Source: an uncultured Dehalococcoidia bacterium (GTDB lineage Bacteria; Chloroflexota; Dehalococcoidia; Lucifugimonadales; UBA1123). From it: 64,000 nucleotides of DNA. The position numbers were made by a program, and so were the translations under genes. The stretch is taken from positions 372,001 to 436,000 of the forward strand of contig CATOSI010000002.1 in assembly GCA_951812505.1 (NCBI GenBank). The letters run 5' to 3'. The notes below the pieces were generated by a model that saw only the letters and a list, made by a program, of their open reading frames with translations, did no database searches and was not told the DNA's origin. Positions 37,998 to 46,262 of this stretch are shown here, piece by piece; the stretch's first letter is position 1; each line of letters begins with the position of its first letter.

Positions 37998-39878
37998 ATG
38001 TTCGTGAAGTTTCTCAAGTTATTGCCCGTATTGGTTATTATCGGCGCCGTTGCACTGGCGTGCTCCAGCGAGTCTGAGCCCGCTGCGCCCGCGGCCGAGG
38101 CCGTCCAGTATTTGCCGGCTCCGGCCCAGCCGTCCGCGCCCGAAGTAATAGAAGTTGAAAGAGTTGTAGAAGTAATAAAGGAAGTTCAAGTCCCCGGCGA
38201 AACTATCGTCGTGGAGAAAGAGGTAGTAAGAGAAGTTCAGGTTCCCGGTGAAACTGTGGTGGTCGAGAAAGAAGTAATAAGAGAAGTGGCGGTAGAAGCG
38301 GTGAGGGAAGTCCAGGCGGTTCAGCCTTATTCGCCTGCGCAAGCGGCTCCGGTGGCTCCCGCGCCCGCACAGGCTGCGCAGGCCGCTCCCCAGGCTGCCC
38401 CTCAGTACTCGCCTCCGCAGCCACAGTCGGGGCAGAAGCGCCAGGGCTCACAGCCAGGTGCGACGACGTTCAGGGACTACGAACGCTCTCCCGTCGTGCG
38501 GACTTCGGTGGACAACGTTTCCACGTTCAGCCTCGATACGGACCGCACCTCGTTCCAGCTTGCGCTGAACTGGGCGCGCGCCGGATACGACGTGGAGCCA
38601 GACTCGGTCAGGTCCGAGGAGTGGGTGAACGCCTTCGACTACCGTTACGAGCAGCCCCGCAGAGACGACAGTTTCGCCATACGCTCGGACGTCATGCCGC
38701 ACCCGCTGGACAGCGATCTGTTACTCGCGCGTATCGCGTTCCAGGCGCCCGAACTGCGAGACGACGGCAGGCCGCTCAACGTAACTCTGGTACTGGACTC
38801 GTCCGGCTCGATGAGAGAAGGCAACAGGGTGGAGATAGCGCGGGCCGCCGCGGACAGCATTCGCAGAAGCCTGCGTGATGAGGACCGAATCTCGGTTGTC
38901 CATTTCCGCAGCGAGGTCATTCACGATCTCACGGTGGAGAATCACGACCCGGACTCCAGAAAAATCAGAGACTCCATAAACCGGCTGTCGCCAAGCGGCT
39001 CGACGAATGTGCAGGCGGGACTCGATCTGGGCGTAGAGATCGCGGACTATATGCGTCGGCAGAATCCAAGCGCCTACAACTACGTGATCCTGATGTCGGA
39101 CGGCGTGGCCAACGTGGACGCCACCAATCCGTTCGCCATACTGGAGTCTGCCGAGGACCGCGACAGCAGCAATCCGCTGCGTCTGATTACCATCGGCGTG
39201 GGCATACAGAACTACAACGACCTGCTGCTGGAGCAGCTCGCGCAGCATGGCAACGGCTGGTATCGCTACCTGAACGATCCCGGACAGGCGAAGGCGCTCT
39301 TCAGTCGTGAGAGCTGGCTCGCACTTTCGATTCCGTTCGCGGACCAGACTCGCGCGCAGGTCACGTGGAATCCCGACGTTGTGGAGTCGTGGCGCATAGT
39401 TGGATACGAGAACCGCATTACCGCGGACAGGAATTTCACACAGGCGCGCAAGGAGTTCGCGGAGATTCCGTCGGGCGCGGCCACCACAGTGTTCTTCGAG
39501 CTGCGCCCGACACAGTATCTGCACCAAGGCGACATGGTGAACCTGGGAGACGTGGAACTGCGCTGGGTGACGCCGGTAAGCAACGACTCCAACCGTCAGC
39601 ATGCCGAAATAGCGGCGCGTTACGACAGGCCGTCCAGCGACACCGACGGCGCGCTGCTCCAATTCGGGGCCGTGGTCGCGCTTACCGCCGACAGGTACAG
39701 CAGTCTGCCGTATCCCGACGCTCCATACGATGTGCAGTACGACCTGTCCGTCCTGCAGGACGAACTGCGGACGCTGGACGGCAACATCGGAGGGCTCGCC
39801 TCATACCAGGACTTCGCATTCGTGATGGACCGCATCGCCGCGGAAATGCCCCGGGTTTCGTCGGGATACAGTCGCTAG
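37998..39878 (+). CDS. VWA-domain lipoprotein (YfbK-like)
   Basis: 626 residues. Lipoprotein signal LPVLVIIGAVALACSSES; spacer with repeats EVQVPGETIVVEKEVVREV and a Pro/Ala/Gln stretch. Then the YfbK-type N-terminal domain (TTFRDYERSPVVRTSVDNVS, TFSLDTDRTSFQLA), the VWA domain with MIDAS residues in VLDSSGSMREGN, PSGSTNVQAGL and LMSDGVANVD, and a DUF3520-like C-terminal part (WNPDVVESWRIVGYENR; LQFGAVVALTADRY). Acts outside the cytoplasm, binding metal-dependent ligands. AGCAAGGAGG precedes ATG 37998. Followed by a terminator. Confidence 0.88.
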   Translation: MFVKFLKLLPVLVIIGAVALACSSESEPAAPAAEAVQYLPAPAQPSAPEVIEVERVVEVIKEVQVPGETIVVEKEVVREVQVPGETVVVEKEVIREVAVEAVREVQAVQPYSPAQAAPVAPAPAQAAQAAPQAAPQYSPPQPQSGQKRQGSQPGATTFRDYERSPVVRTSVDNVSTFSLDTDRTSFQLALNWARAGYDVEPDSVRSEEWVNAFDYRYEQPRRDDSFAIRSDVMPHPLDSDLLLARIAFQAPELRDDGRPLNVTLVLDSSGSMREGNRVEIARAAADSIRRSLRDEDRISVVHFRSEVIHDLTVENHDPDSRKIRDSINRLSPSGSTNVQAGLDLGVEIADYMRRQNPSAYNYVILMSDGVANVDATNPFAILESAEDRDSSNPLRLITIGVGIQNYNDLLLEQLAQHGNGWYRYLNDPGQAKALFSRESWLALSIPFADQTRAQVTWNPDVVESWRIVGYENRITADRNFTQARKEFAEIPSGAATTVFFELRPTQYLHQGDMVNLGDVELRWVTPVSNDSNRQHAEIAARYDRPSSDTDGALLQFGAVVALTADRYSSLPYPDAPYDVQYDLSVLQDELRTLDGNIGGLASYQDFAFVMDRIAAEMPRVSSGYSR

Positions 39879-39898
39879 GGTAAGGTAACATCGCATTT

Positions 39899-39942
39899 GC
39901 GCGGCTTCCGGGTCCGGCAGGTCCCGGGGGCCGCGCTTTACT
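39899..39942 (+). terminator. Intrinsic terminator after VWA gene
   Basis: GCGCGGC (39899-39905) pairs with GCCGCGC (39930-39936); inside, CCGGG/CCCGG can extend it. Only a short T-run (TTTA) follows, so efficiency may be moderate. Confidence 0.6.
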
Positions 39943-40003
39943 GAGTAATCTATTGGTGCTACGCTTGGGCCGCCTCGATGTATTCCACAGGGAGTAGCCC
40001 CCA

Positions 40004-41452
40004 ATGGCCCACCAGCATCATCACCACGTTCCGCCCCCGGTGACCGAGGGTCGTACCGGATTCAGGAGAGGGGCAGCCTTCATAATCGGCGGGCTGACCA
40101 GCGGGCACGGCGTGTTTCACTGGATTGCGCAGAGCTTCATCGTCGTCCTGCCCGAGGTGCGTGACCTGCTGCTGGGTGGGAGCGTAATCGCGGTGACCAG
40201 CATCCAGACGACCAGAGAGATAATGTCCGGTGTGGTCTCACTGCCGGGAGGCGTGCTCACCGACACGCTTCGACGCTACTGGGGCTGGGTGATGGCGGTG
40301 TGCATGGCGCTGTTCGGAGTCGGGTGGCTGCTGATGGCCGCCGCGGGCTGGCAGGTGCCGGGCAGCGCATGGCTGACCAGCCAGGAAACCGTCGCCGTAA
40401 GCGAGTCGTCTTCGCTGAATCCGGCCGGTTACGCACTTCTGATTGTAGGCATGGCTATCGTGGCGGTGGCGGCTTCGGTCTGGCACCTTCCGGCTATGGC
40501 CGCGCTTTCGTCTCATTTCAGCCACCGGCGCGGTTCGGTCCTCTCGTTCCACGGCGTAGGGGGGAATGTGGGCGACGTGCTTGGGCCGGTCCTCACCGGA
40601 CTACTGCTCGCCACGCTGACCTGGCAGGCGATCATCACCATCTACGCGGCGGTGCCGATATTCCTGGCGTTCCTGGTGTTCTGGGCTTTCAGAGACATCG
40701 GAGAGCGTGCGCAGGCCGCCGCCGATGAACAGCCCGCCAACACGATGAGGATGCAGATCGAGGAGACGAAGATACTCGTTCGCAATCCGAGGATGTGGGG
40801 CATAACGCTGGTCGCCGGACTGAGGGGCATGGCGTACATCGGGTTCATCACGGTGCTGCCGCTCTACCTTGCGGACGTGCTGGGACTAACGTCGGGAGGC
40901 GAAAGCGGAAACTTCGCGAACCTGTTCATCCGGGGTTCCCTAATAGGACTGCTGGTGCTGGTGGGCATTCCCGCGAGCCCGATTACCGGCTACTTATCCG
41001 ACCGCCTGGGCCGCAAGCTGGTGCTGGTACCGGCGATGATCGCGCTGGCGGTAATCACGCTTCTCATGGCCCCATTCGGAGACAGCCTGGCGGTGATGTT
41101 CGGGCTGCTGGCGGCACTGGGGCTGTTCCTATACAGCGACCAGCCGATACTCACGGCGGCGGCGATGGACATCGTTCGGGAGGGGACCGCGGCGACCACG
41201 CTGGGTCTCATGTCCACATCCAGGTTCATCTTCAGCGCGGCGTCGCCGCTGATAGCCGGGTGGCTGTACGAGTTCGACCCGGACAACCTCTTCTACTACA
41301 CGGCCGCGCTCTATGTGGCGGCTATCGTCATACTTATCTTCATTCCGCTGCCGCGCCCGGAGTTCTCGGAAGAGGACCATCATGAGCATCATCACGATCA
41401 CGGCGATGAACACGGGCACGGGCATGAAGACGAGGGGCACGGCGGACGTTAG
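40004..41452 (+). CDS. MFS transporter with His-rich N- and C-termini
   Basis: 482 residues, 12 membrane helices. N-terminal half carries FHWIAQSFIVVLPEV and the inter-helix loop LPGGVLTDTLRRYWGW (motif A variant); second half has ASPITGYLSDRLGRKLVLVP (motif A again). Extremes are metal-binding-like: MAHQHHHHV at the start and EDHHEHHHDHGDEHGHGHED near the end. Possible export or uptake of a metal or metal-chelate, inferred only from the His clusters. The stop codon is followed at once by an IS630-like repeat end (TAGTACAGCGTCCAGCTAG), which overlaps the TAG. Confidence 0.84.
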   Translation: MAHQHHHHVPPPVTEGRTGFRRGAAFIIGGLTSGHGVFHWIAQSFIVVLPEVRDLLLGGSVIAVTSIQTTREIMSGVVSLPGGVLTDTLRRYWGWVMAVCMALFGVGWLLMAAAGWQVPGSAWLTSQETVAVSESSSLNPAGYALLIVGMAIVAVAASVWHLPAMAALSSHFSHRRGSVLSFHGVGGNVGDVLGPVLTGLLLATLTWQAIITIYAAVPIFLAFLVFWAFRDIGERAQAAADEQPANTMRMQIEETKILVRNPRMWGITLVAGLRGMAYIGFITVLPLYLADVLGLTSGGESGNFANLFIRGSLIGLLVLVGIPASPITGYLSDRLGRKLVLVPAMIALAVITLLMAPFGDSLAVMFGLLAALGLFLYSDQPILTAAAMDIVREGTAATTLGLMSTSRFIFSAASPLIAGWLYEFDPDNLFYYTAALYVAAIVILIFIPLPRPEFSEEDHHEHHHDHGDEHGHGHEDEGHGGR

Positions 41453-41612
41453 TACAGCGTCCAGCTAGTTTGGTCGTTAATCAGCCGACCACCCCGCCCC
41501 TGGATTGCCTAGCGGCGAGCCCTTCGGGGTTCCCGTTTTCACGGGAATGACGGAGTTGTGGTTCACCCTCACCCCAGCCCTCACCCTCGAGGGAGAGGGG
41601 GTTGTTGCTTGG
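41450..41612. repeat. IS630-like end, core hairpin and CCCTCACCC hairpin
   Basis: TAGTACAGCGTCCAGCTAG (41450-41468), CCCCTGGATTGCC...TTCACGGGAATGACGG with enlarged loop (41497-41553), then CACCCTCACCCCAGCCCTCA and GAGGGAGAGGGGG (41562-41604). Lies between convergent genes. No coding frame. Confidence 0.68.
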
Positions 41613-41638
41613 GATATGGTGTTTTGTTGCGTATGGCG

Positions 41639-42127
41639 CTAGCCCAGGCGTTTTTCGTAGAAGTAGCTCAGAGGGTCTTCGCGGTATTCGCCGAAGGGCG
41701 GGATTCTGCGGAAGCCGCTGTTCTCGTACAGGCCGATGGCTTCCGGCTGGAGGATGCCGGCCTCCAGACGCAGATTGACGACGCCCCTGGCGACAGCGAC
41801 CTGTTCGATGTGCTGGAGCAGTCTCCTGCCCAGACCGAGTCCGCGGAATTCGTCGCGGACGTACATCCGCTTCAGTTCGCCGTATATGCCTGAGGGCTCC
41901 GCCGGGTCGGCGAAGAACTGGATGCCGGCGCAGCCCGCCGGTCTTTCGTCGTGATACAGCACGAAGAACTCGACCTTCTGCTCTACCAGCTTTTCGATGC
42001 TGTATCCGTGCTGGCTTTCCTCGGGATACAGGGGGGACAGAAAGGCATCGAGCTCCCTGATGAGATGGGACGCCGTTTCGGTTGTGGGCAGTTCCTTGCG
42101 GATTGAGATTGTCTGGTTAGTATTCAT
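41639..42127 (-). CDS. GNAT-family N-acetyltransferase
   Basis: 162 residues. Acetyl-CoA site RDEFRGLGLGRRLLQHIEQV (Q/RxxGxG/A motif, ~95-114) preceded by GIYGELKRMYVRDEF and GVVNLRLEAGILQPEAIGLY downstream; ends YFYEKRLG. The arrangement (FYEKxL tail, AIxLYENSGFRRIPPFGEY) is that of small-molecule acetyltransferases in the YhbS/RimI-like group. Acceptor unknown. 40 bp downstream of the histidine kinase gene on the same strand, so possibly co-transcribed. Confidence 0.86.
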   Translation of the reverse strand: MNTNQTISIRKELPTTETASHLIRELDAFLSPLYPEESQHGYSIEKLVEQKVEFFVLYHDERPAGCAGIQFFADPAEPSGIYGELKRMYVRDEFRGLGLGRRLLQHIEQVAVARGVVNLRLEAGILQPEAIGLYENSGFRRIPPFGEYREDPLSYFYEKRLG

Positions 42128-42166
42128 GCACCAGAGTGTAGCGCATCGGAGTGGGTGCCCGCTCCC

Positions 42167-44317
42167 TCAGACCGTCGTGGGCGTGGGCAGCGGCAGTTCG
42201 ACTATCATCTCCGTAAACTCGCCCGGTTCGGACTCGACGCGGATGGAGCCTCCGTGCTCTCGCACTATGTCATTCGACATAGCAAGTCCCAAGCCCGTGC
42301 CCTTGCCGGTGGGTTTGGTGGTGAAGAACGGGTTGAAGATGCGGTCAGCTATCTCATCGGGTATCCCGTTTCCATTGTCCTTAACACGCACTTCAATCGC
42401 ACTCTCGACGCGCCGGGTTGAGAGCAGAAGGGTCGGCATGTACGAGTCTCCGTCTCCGGCCGCCAACGCCGCCTGGCGCTTCTCGTCAGTGGCGTCGCAC
42501 GCATTGCTCACCATATTCAGGAAGACACGGCCAAGATCCTGCGGCAGTACGTCCAGTTCCCCCACGTCTTCGTCGAAATCCCGTTCGATCTGCAGCTGGA
42601 ATTCCGGGTCCACTGCCCGCGCGCTGTGGTACGCGAGTCCGGCGTACTGGTCGAACAGTGTGTTTATGTCGGTCGGTTCACTTTCGTTGGACTCTCTTCC
42701 CATCATGAGCATATCGTGGACGATCCGGTTGGCGCGTTCGCCGTGAGACTGGATCCGGCCGAGGTTGGCGGTCAGGTCGCCCGCGACCTCTTCTATGTAC
42801 TCGCGCTGGCCCTCTTCGATATCCTCCCCCACCTCTTCGAGGAGTTCTCGCATCTCCTCCAGAAGCTCTTCCGAGGCCTCGGCGAAGTTCTTTATGAAGT
42901 TGAGGGGGTTTCTTATTTCGTGGGCGACCCCGGCGGTCAACTCGCCCAGCGCGGCCAACTTCTCTCGCATTACGATCTGGTCCTGCGCCTCGCCAAGTTC
43001 TTTCAGGACATTCTCCAGCTCCGTGTTCTTCTGCTGGAGTTCCTGGGCCATTTTCTCCACGAGATTGAGGCGCTGCGCTTCGAGGGAGTTCTGCCGGAAG
43101 ACCTCCAGGGCGGCGCCCATATCCGCGACCTCGTCGCGTCCGCCTATTTCGACCGTCGCCTCCAGGTCGCCGTCGGCCATTCGGCGCATCCATCCGAGCA
43201 TCAGCCCAAGGCGACGGAGCAGGACCCTGCCAATCAGAAGCCACACGATGAGAATCGCTCCGCAGACACTGGCCGCGCTGATGATAAGCAGAAGCAGTCG
43301 CCCTGTGTTCACCGCGTCTCCCACTTCCAGTACGGACTGCTCAACGCTCAAGTTGGCTTCCTGGACGAATCCTTCCACGTCAGCAATGAGGCTGGTCGCG
43401 ATTCCGCGGTTCTGCGCTATGAGTTCCTGCTGGAACACGAGGAACCTGGCCTCCGCTTCCAGCGTCTCGAGACTTCCATTTGGCCCGACGCCGAGGTCGA
43501 ACATCTTTACGACCAGCGACTCGACCCTCTCTCTCACGTCGGGGTCGTCGAACTCTTCCAGATTGTTCAGGATGCGCCACTTTGCCTCTAGCAGCGGCTC
43601 CCGCAGCGGTTCGATGGCGTCGGCGTCGGTGATGCCGAACGAGCTCGTTAGAATCTGGTTGGCAACGACGAGGTCTCTCTGTACGTCCGACACGAGGTGA
43701 TACTGGGTAAATTCTGCCTCCGAAAATCCCTTTCTTCCCCTGGATGTGAGATCGTCCAGAACCGGAACCAGAATCTCGTCCAGCTGGACGCTCAGGCCCA
43801 GTATCTGCTCTTCCAGCGCCGTCAGTTCCGCCTGGCGTTGGAACGACCCCACCATACCGTTCTGGATGGTATAGAGATTCTCGGTCAGTGCATCCACGTC
43901 CTGGCGCATCGTGTCAAAGGTGTCATCGTCCGCGTGACGCCCCTGCAGCACAGCCAGCTGCTGCACCAGTTCCCTGTTGGCGCCGCTGATCTCCTGGGTG
44001 GCGGTATTGTAATCGTCGGTATCGGTGGTGGCGGCCAGACGAGGGCCAGCGGACATAAGCGTGTTTGTGTTGTGCGCTATTCCGAACGAGGCGAGCATTT
44101 CGGGTACGCTGACCTCGTTCACGCGACCCTGATGTATCCCCACACTGTCGAAGGAGAACCACCCCACAAGGCTGGCGGCCAGGGTGAGCGCGACGGCCGC
44201 TCCAAATGCCAGGTATATCTGGGTTGAAACAAGGTAGCGCCTCTCGTAGAGACGCCTGAGCCAACCGAGTATGCCGGTCCCAACTGCCATGGAATCATCG
44301 CCGCCGGTCAAGTCCAC
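42167..44317 (-). CDS. Membrane sensor histidine kinase
   Basis: 716 residues. Helix 1 IYLAFGAAVALTLAASLVGW, a large ~300-residue extracytoplasmic helical sensor, helix 2 LLLLIISAASVCGAILIVWL, HAMP (GRVLLRRLGLMLGWMRRMAD, GDLEATVEIGGRDEVADMG), coiled coil, then dimerisation/phosphoacceptor ALGELTAGVAHEIRNPLNFI (His) with a long acidic-helix insertion (EELLEEMRELLEEVGEDIEE). ATPase boxes: N LNMVSNACDAT, G1 VKDNGNGIPDE, F NPFFTTKPTG, G2 GKGTGLGLAMS. No response regulator is adjacent, so it is an orphan. Start GTG 44317 or ATG 44290. Confidence 0.9.
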   Translation of the reverse strand: MDLTGGDDSMAVGTGILGWLRRLYERRYLVSTQIYLAFGAAVALTLAASLVGWFSFDSVGIHQGRVNEVSVPEMLASFGIAHNTNTLMSAGPRLAATTDTDDYNTATQEISGANRELVQQLAVLQGRHADDDTFDTMRQDVDALTENLYTIQNGMVGSFQRQAELTALEEQILGLSVQLDEILVPVLDDLTSRGRKGFSEAEFTQYHLVSDVQRDLVVANQILTSSFGITDADAIEPLREPLLEAKWRILNNLEEFDDPDVRERVESLVVKMFDLGVGPNGSLETLEAEARFLVFQQELIAQNRGIATSLIADVEGFVQEANLSVEQSVLEVGDAVNTGRLLLLIISAASVCGAILIVWLLIGRVLLRRLGLMLGWMRRMADGDLEATVEIGGRDEVADMGAALEVFRQNSLEAQRLNLVEKMAQELQQKNTELENVLKELGEAQDQIVMREKLAALGELTAGVAHEIRNPLNFIKNFAEASEELLEEMRELLEEVGEDIEEGQREYIEEVAGDLTANLGRIQSHGERANRIVHDMLMMGRESNESEPTDINTLFDQYAGLAYHSARAVDPEFQLQIERDFDEDVGELDVLPQDLGRVFLNMVSNACDATDEKRQAALAAGDGDSYMPTLLLSTRRVESAIEVRVKDNGNGIPDEIADRIFNPFFTTKPTGKGTGLGLAMSNDIVREHGGSIRVESEPGEFTEMIVELPLPTPTTV

Positions 44318-44401
44318 ACCTCGGTTCCAACTCTGCCATTAGTCCGATCTTACGCTTCTGGACAGTCTAATTGTAACAGTACGAGATAGCTCACAGTGAT
44401 G

Positions 44402-44506
44402 CTGTATCAGCTTGGTCGGTATAAGGAATCACCCTCACCCCAGCCATCTCCGGTCAAAGGAGGGGGGATTTTCGCGCTGCAGGGAGCACCTACTAACTTG
44501 ATACAG
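44402..44506. mobile_element. MITE-2 copy (105 bp)
   Basis: Ends CTGTATCAG (44402-44410) and CTTGATACAG (44497-44506) are inverted repeats. Interior: TTGGTCGGTATAAGGAATCA, CCCTCACCCC hairpin, TTTTCGCGCTGCAGGGAGCA. The 57397-57501 copy has the same length and order. Confidence 0.75.
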
Positions 44507-44657
44507 GTTCATGCCGGCACCCATCTATTATCGGGTATCCTGTCAAATAAGGTCCTCGTTTTCTAGGCGTTTCCAGTACAACAACGCCTCTGAAGCAGGG
44601 ATCTGACCAGGTATCGCTCGCGGTCCGACTTCATGCACAGTCAATCCGACGCTGTGC

Positions 44658-44663
44658 TACAAT
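44658..44663 (+). promoter_or_regulatory. Extended -10 promoter (TGCTACAAT) before DUF1800 gene
   Basis: GTGCTACAATGCGCC, with the TGn extension, about 108 nt before ATG 44771. The rest of 44507-44770 has no gene. Confidence 0.4.
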
Positions 44664-44770
44664 GCGCCTGTCGCCGGGCGCATTGCTCAGCGCTGATCCG
44701 GCGCAACTCTACCGGCGCGCTTGCTCTTACTGAAAGCTAAAGACTGAGAACCCAGACCAGAGGTGAGCGA

Positions 44771-46189
44771 ATGGTTGTCCAGACGGAAACAAGAAAAGAC
44801 ATAGAACTGATTGCCCACCTGATGCGTCGGGCGGGATTCGGTGCGACGCGCGATGAGATACGGGAATACGCAGAGTCCGGCTATGAGAGCACGGTGGACA
44901 GCCTGATAAACCCACCCGACACAAGCTGGGCCGGAAACTACCTTGTCCGCCGGTTCCACTACGAACAGTCCGGCATGTTGACTCCGCAGGGCGGGCCCTC
45001 TTACTGGCTCTACCGCCTGATAACCACCAACGCCCCCCTGTATGAAAAGATTGCCCTGTTCTGGCACGGGATATTCGCCACCGGATACCCGAAGGTCATA
45101 CACGGGAAGGCGCTCTCCGACCAGATTCGCACCTTCAGGCGAAACGGCATGGGCAGGTTCGACGACCTTCTGCTTCAGCTCTCCAAAGACCCCGCGATGA
45201 TCGTGTGGCTGGACAATCAAGAGAACCACAAGGGTTCTATAAACGAGAACTGGGGCCGCGAACTGCTGGAACTTTTCTCCATGGGCGTCGGCAACTACTC
45301 GGAGGAGGACATCAAGGAGTGCGCGCGCGCCTTCACCGGATGGACCCTGGGCAATACGGAGTACATGGTGCTCCGCTCGATGCGCGACTCGGACTGGCCC
45401 TATGGCCGCATATCCTGGCACTTCGAGTACAAGCCGGAGGACCACGACGACGGCGAGAAGACATTCCTGGGGCAAACGGGCAACTTCGATGGCGAGGACA
45501 TAATCCGCATCATCTGCCAGCAGGAAGCCACCGCCCGGTTCATTGCGCGGCATATGTATCACTTCTTCGTCGCCGACGAACCTCCCGTACCCTCGTGGCC
45601 GTACACTCCTCCCAGGGACCCCGAGGCCATAGACGTTCTCACACAGGCGTACTTCGACAGCGACCACGACATCCGCGCGATGCTCACAACGCTGTTCAAC
45701 TCCGACTTCTTCAAGACGGAAGACATCCGATACGAGAAGGTCAAAGGCCCGGCCGAGTTCGTGACCGGAGTCCTGCGACTCACCGGCGAGTTTGACAGGC
45801 CGCGACGGGAGATTCTGGAAAGGTATTTCCAGATGAACTTCATGGGCCAGATGCTCACCAACCCGCCCAGCGTAGAGGGCTGGCACCAGGGAGTCGAGTG
45901 GATAGACACCGGCACGCTGATAGAGCGCATCAACTTCGCCTCAGAGCAGTTCGGCGACACTGGCAAGCCGGGCGTCAGGTCCATAGTGCGGGACATCATG
46001 GCGCAAGATCCCGATCCGTCGCCCGAAGAACTGTTGGACATGTGCCTTGAACATCTCGGGGTTGTCTCCGTATCCGACGATACGCGCGAGATTCTGCTTC
46101 AGATCGCCGACGAAGGTCGCCACTCCGAGGAGAAGGTGGCAAACATGCTCCGCCTGACCGCGGCCACCCACGAATTCCAGCGGGCGTAG
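44771..46189 (+). CDS. DUF1800-family protein
   Basis: 472 residues. Signatures: IAHLMRRAGFGATRDEIREY near the start, KIALFWHGIFATGYPKV, NENWGRELLELFSMGVGNYS and ECARAFTGWTLGN, PPSVEGWHQGVEWI. DUF1800 proteins are usually encoded directly before a DUF1501 (secreted, sulfatase-like) partner; here the next gene is a sulfatase on the opposite strand and no DUF1501 is present. Unlike many members no signal peptide is seen, so it may be cytoplasmic. Biochemical role unknown. Start ATG 44771 follows AGAGGTGAGCGA. Confidence 0.86.
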   Translation: MVVQTETRKDIELIAHLMRRAGFGATRDEIREYAESGYESTVDSLINPPDTSWAGNYLVRRFHYEQSGMLTPQGGPSYWLYRLITTNAPLYEKIALFWHGIFATGYPKVIHGKALSDQIRTFRRNGMGRFDDLLLQLSKDPAMIVWLDNQENHKGSINENWGRELLELFSMGVGNYSEEDIKECARAFTGWTLGNTEYMVLRSMRDSDWPYGRISWHFEYKPEDHDDGEKTFLGQTGNFDGEDIIRIICQQEATARFIARHMYHFFVADEPPVPSWPYTPPRDPEAIDVLTQAYFDSDHDIRAMLTTLFNSDFFKTEDIRYEKVKGPAEFVTGVLRLTGEFDRPRREILERYFQMNFMGQMLTNPPSVEGWHQGVEWIDTGTLIERINFASEQFGDTGKPGVRSIVRDIMAQDPDPSPEELLDMCLEHLGVVSVSDDTREILLQIADEGRHSEEKVANMLRLTAATHEFQRA

Positions 46190-46262
46190 GGTATAAGCTC
46201 AGGTATCCGCGCTCCGGCAGCGGCCTTGAAGGACGCTTCGGAGCGCGAGGAGTCCAGGGTGG

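Noticed and set aside
42167-44317. Two-component pair: looked for a response regulator next to the histidine kinase
   Set aside because: Neighbours are a GNAT acetyltransferase and a DUF1800 gene; no receiver-domain pattern was found on either side.
44687-45886. A 399-codon minus-strand frame opposite the DUF1800 gene
   Set aside because: No domain is recognisable and the plus-strand frame has clear DUF1800 signatures throughout.
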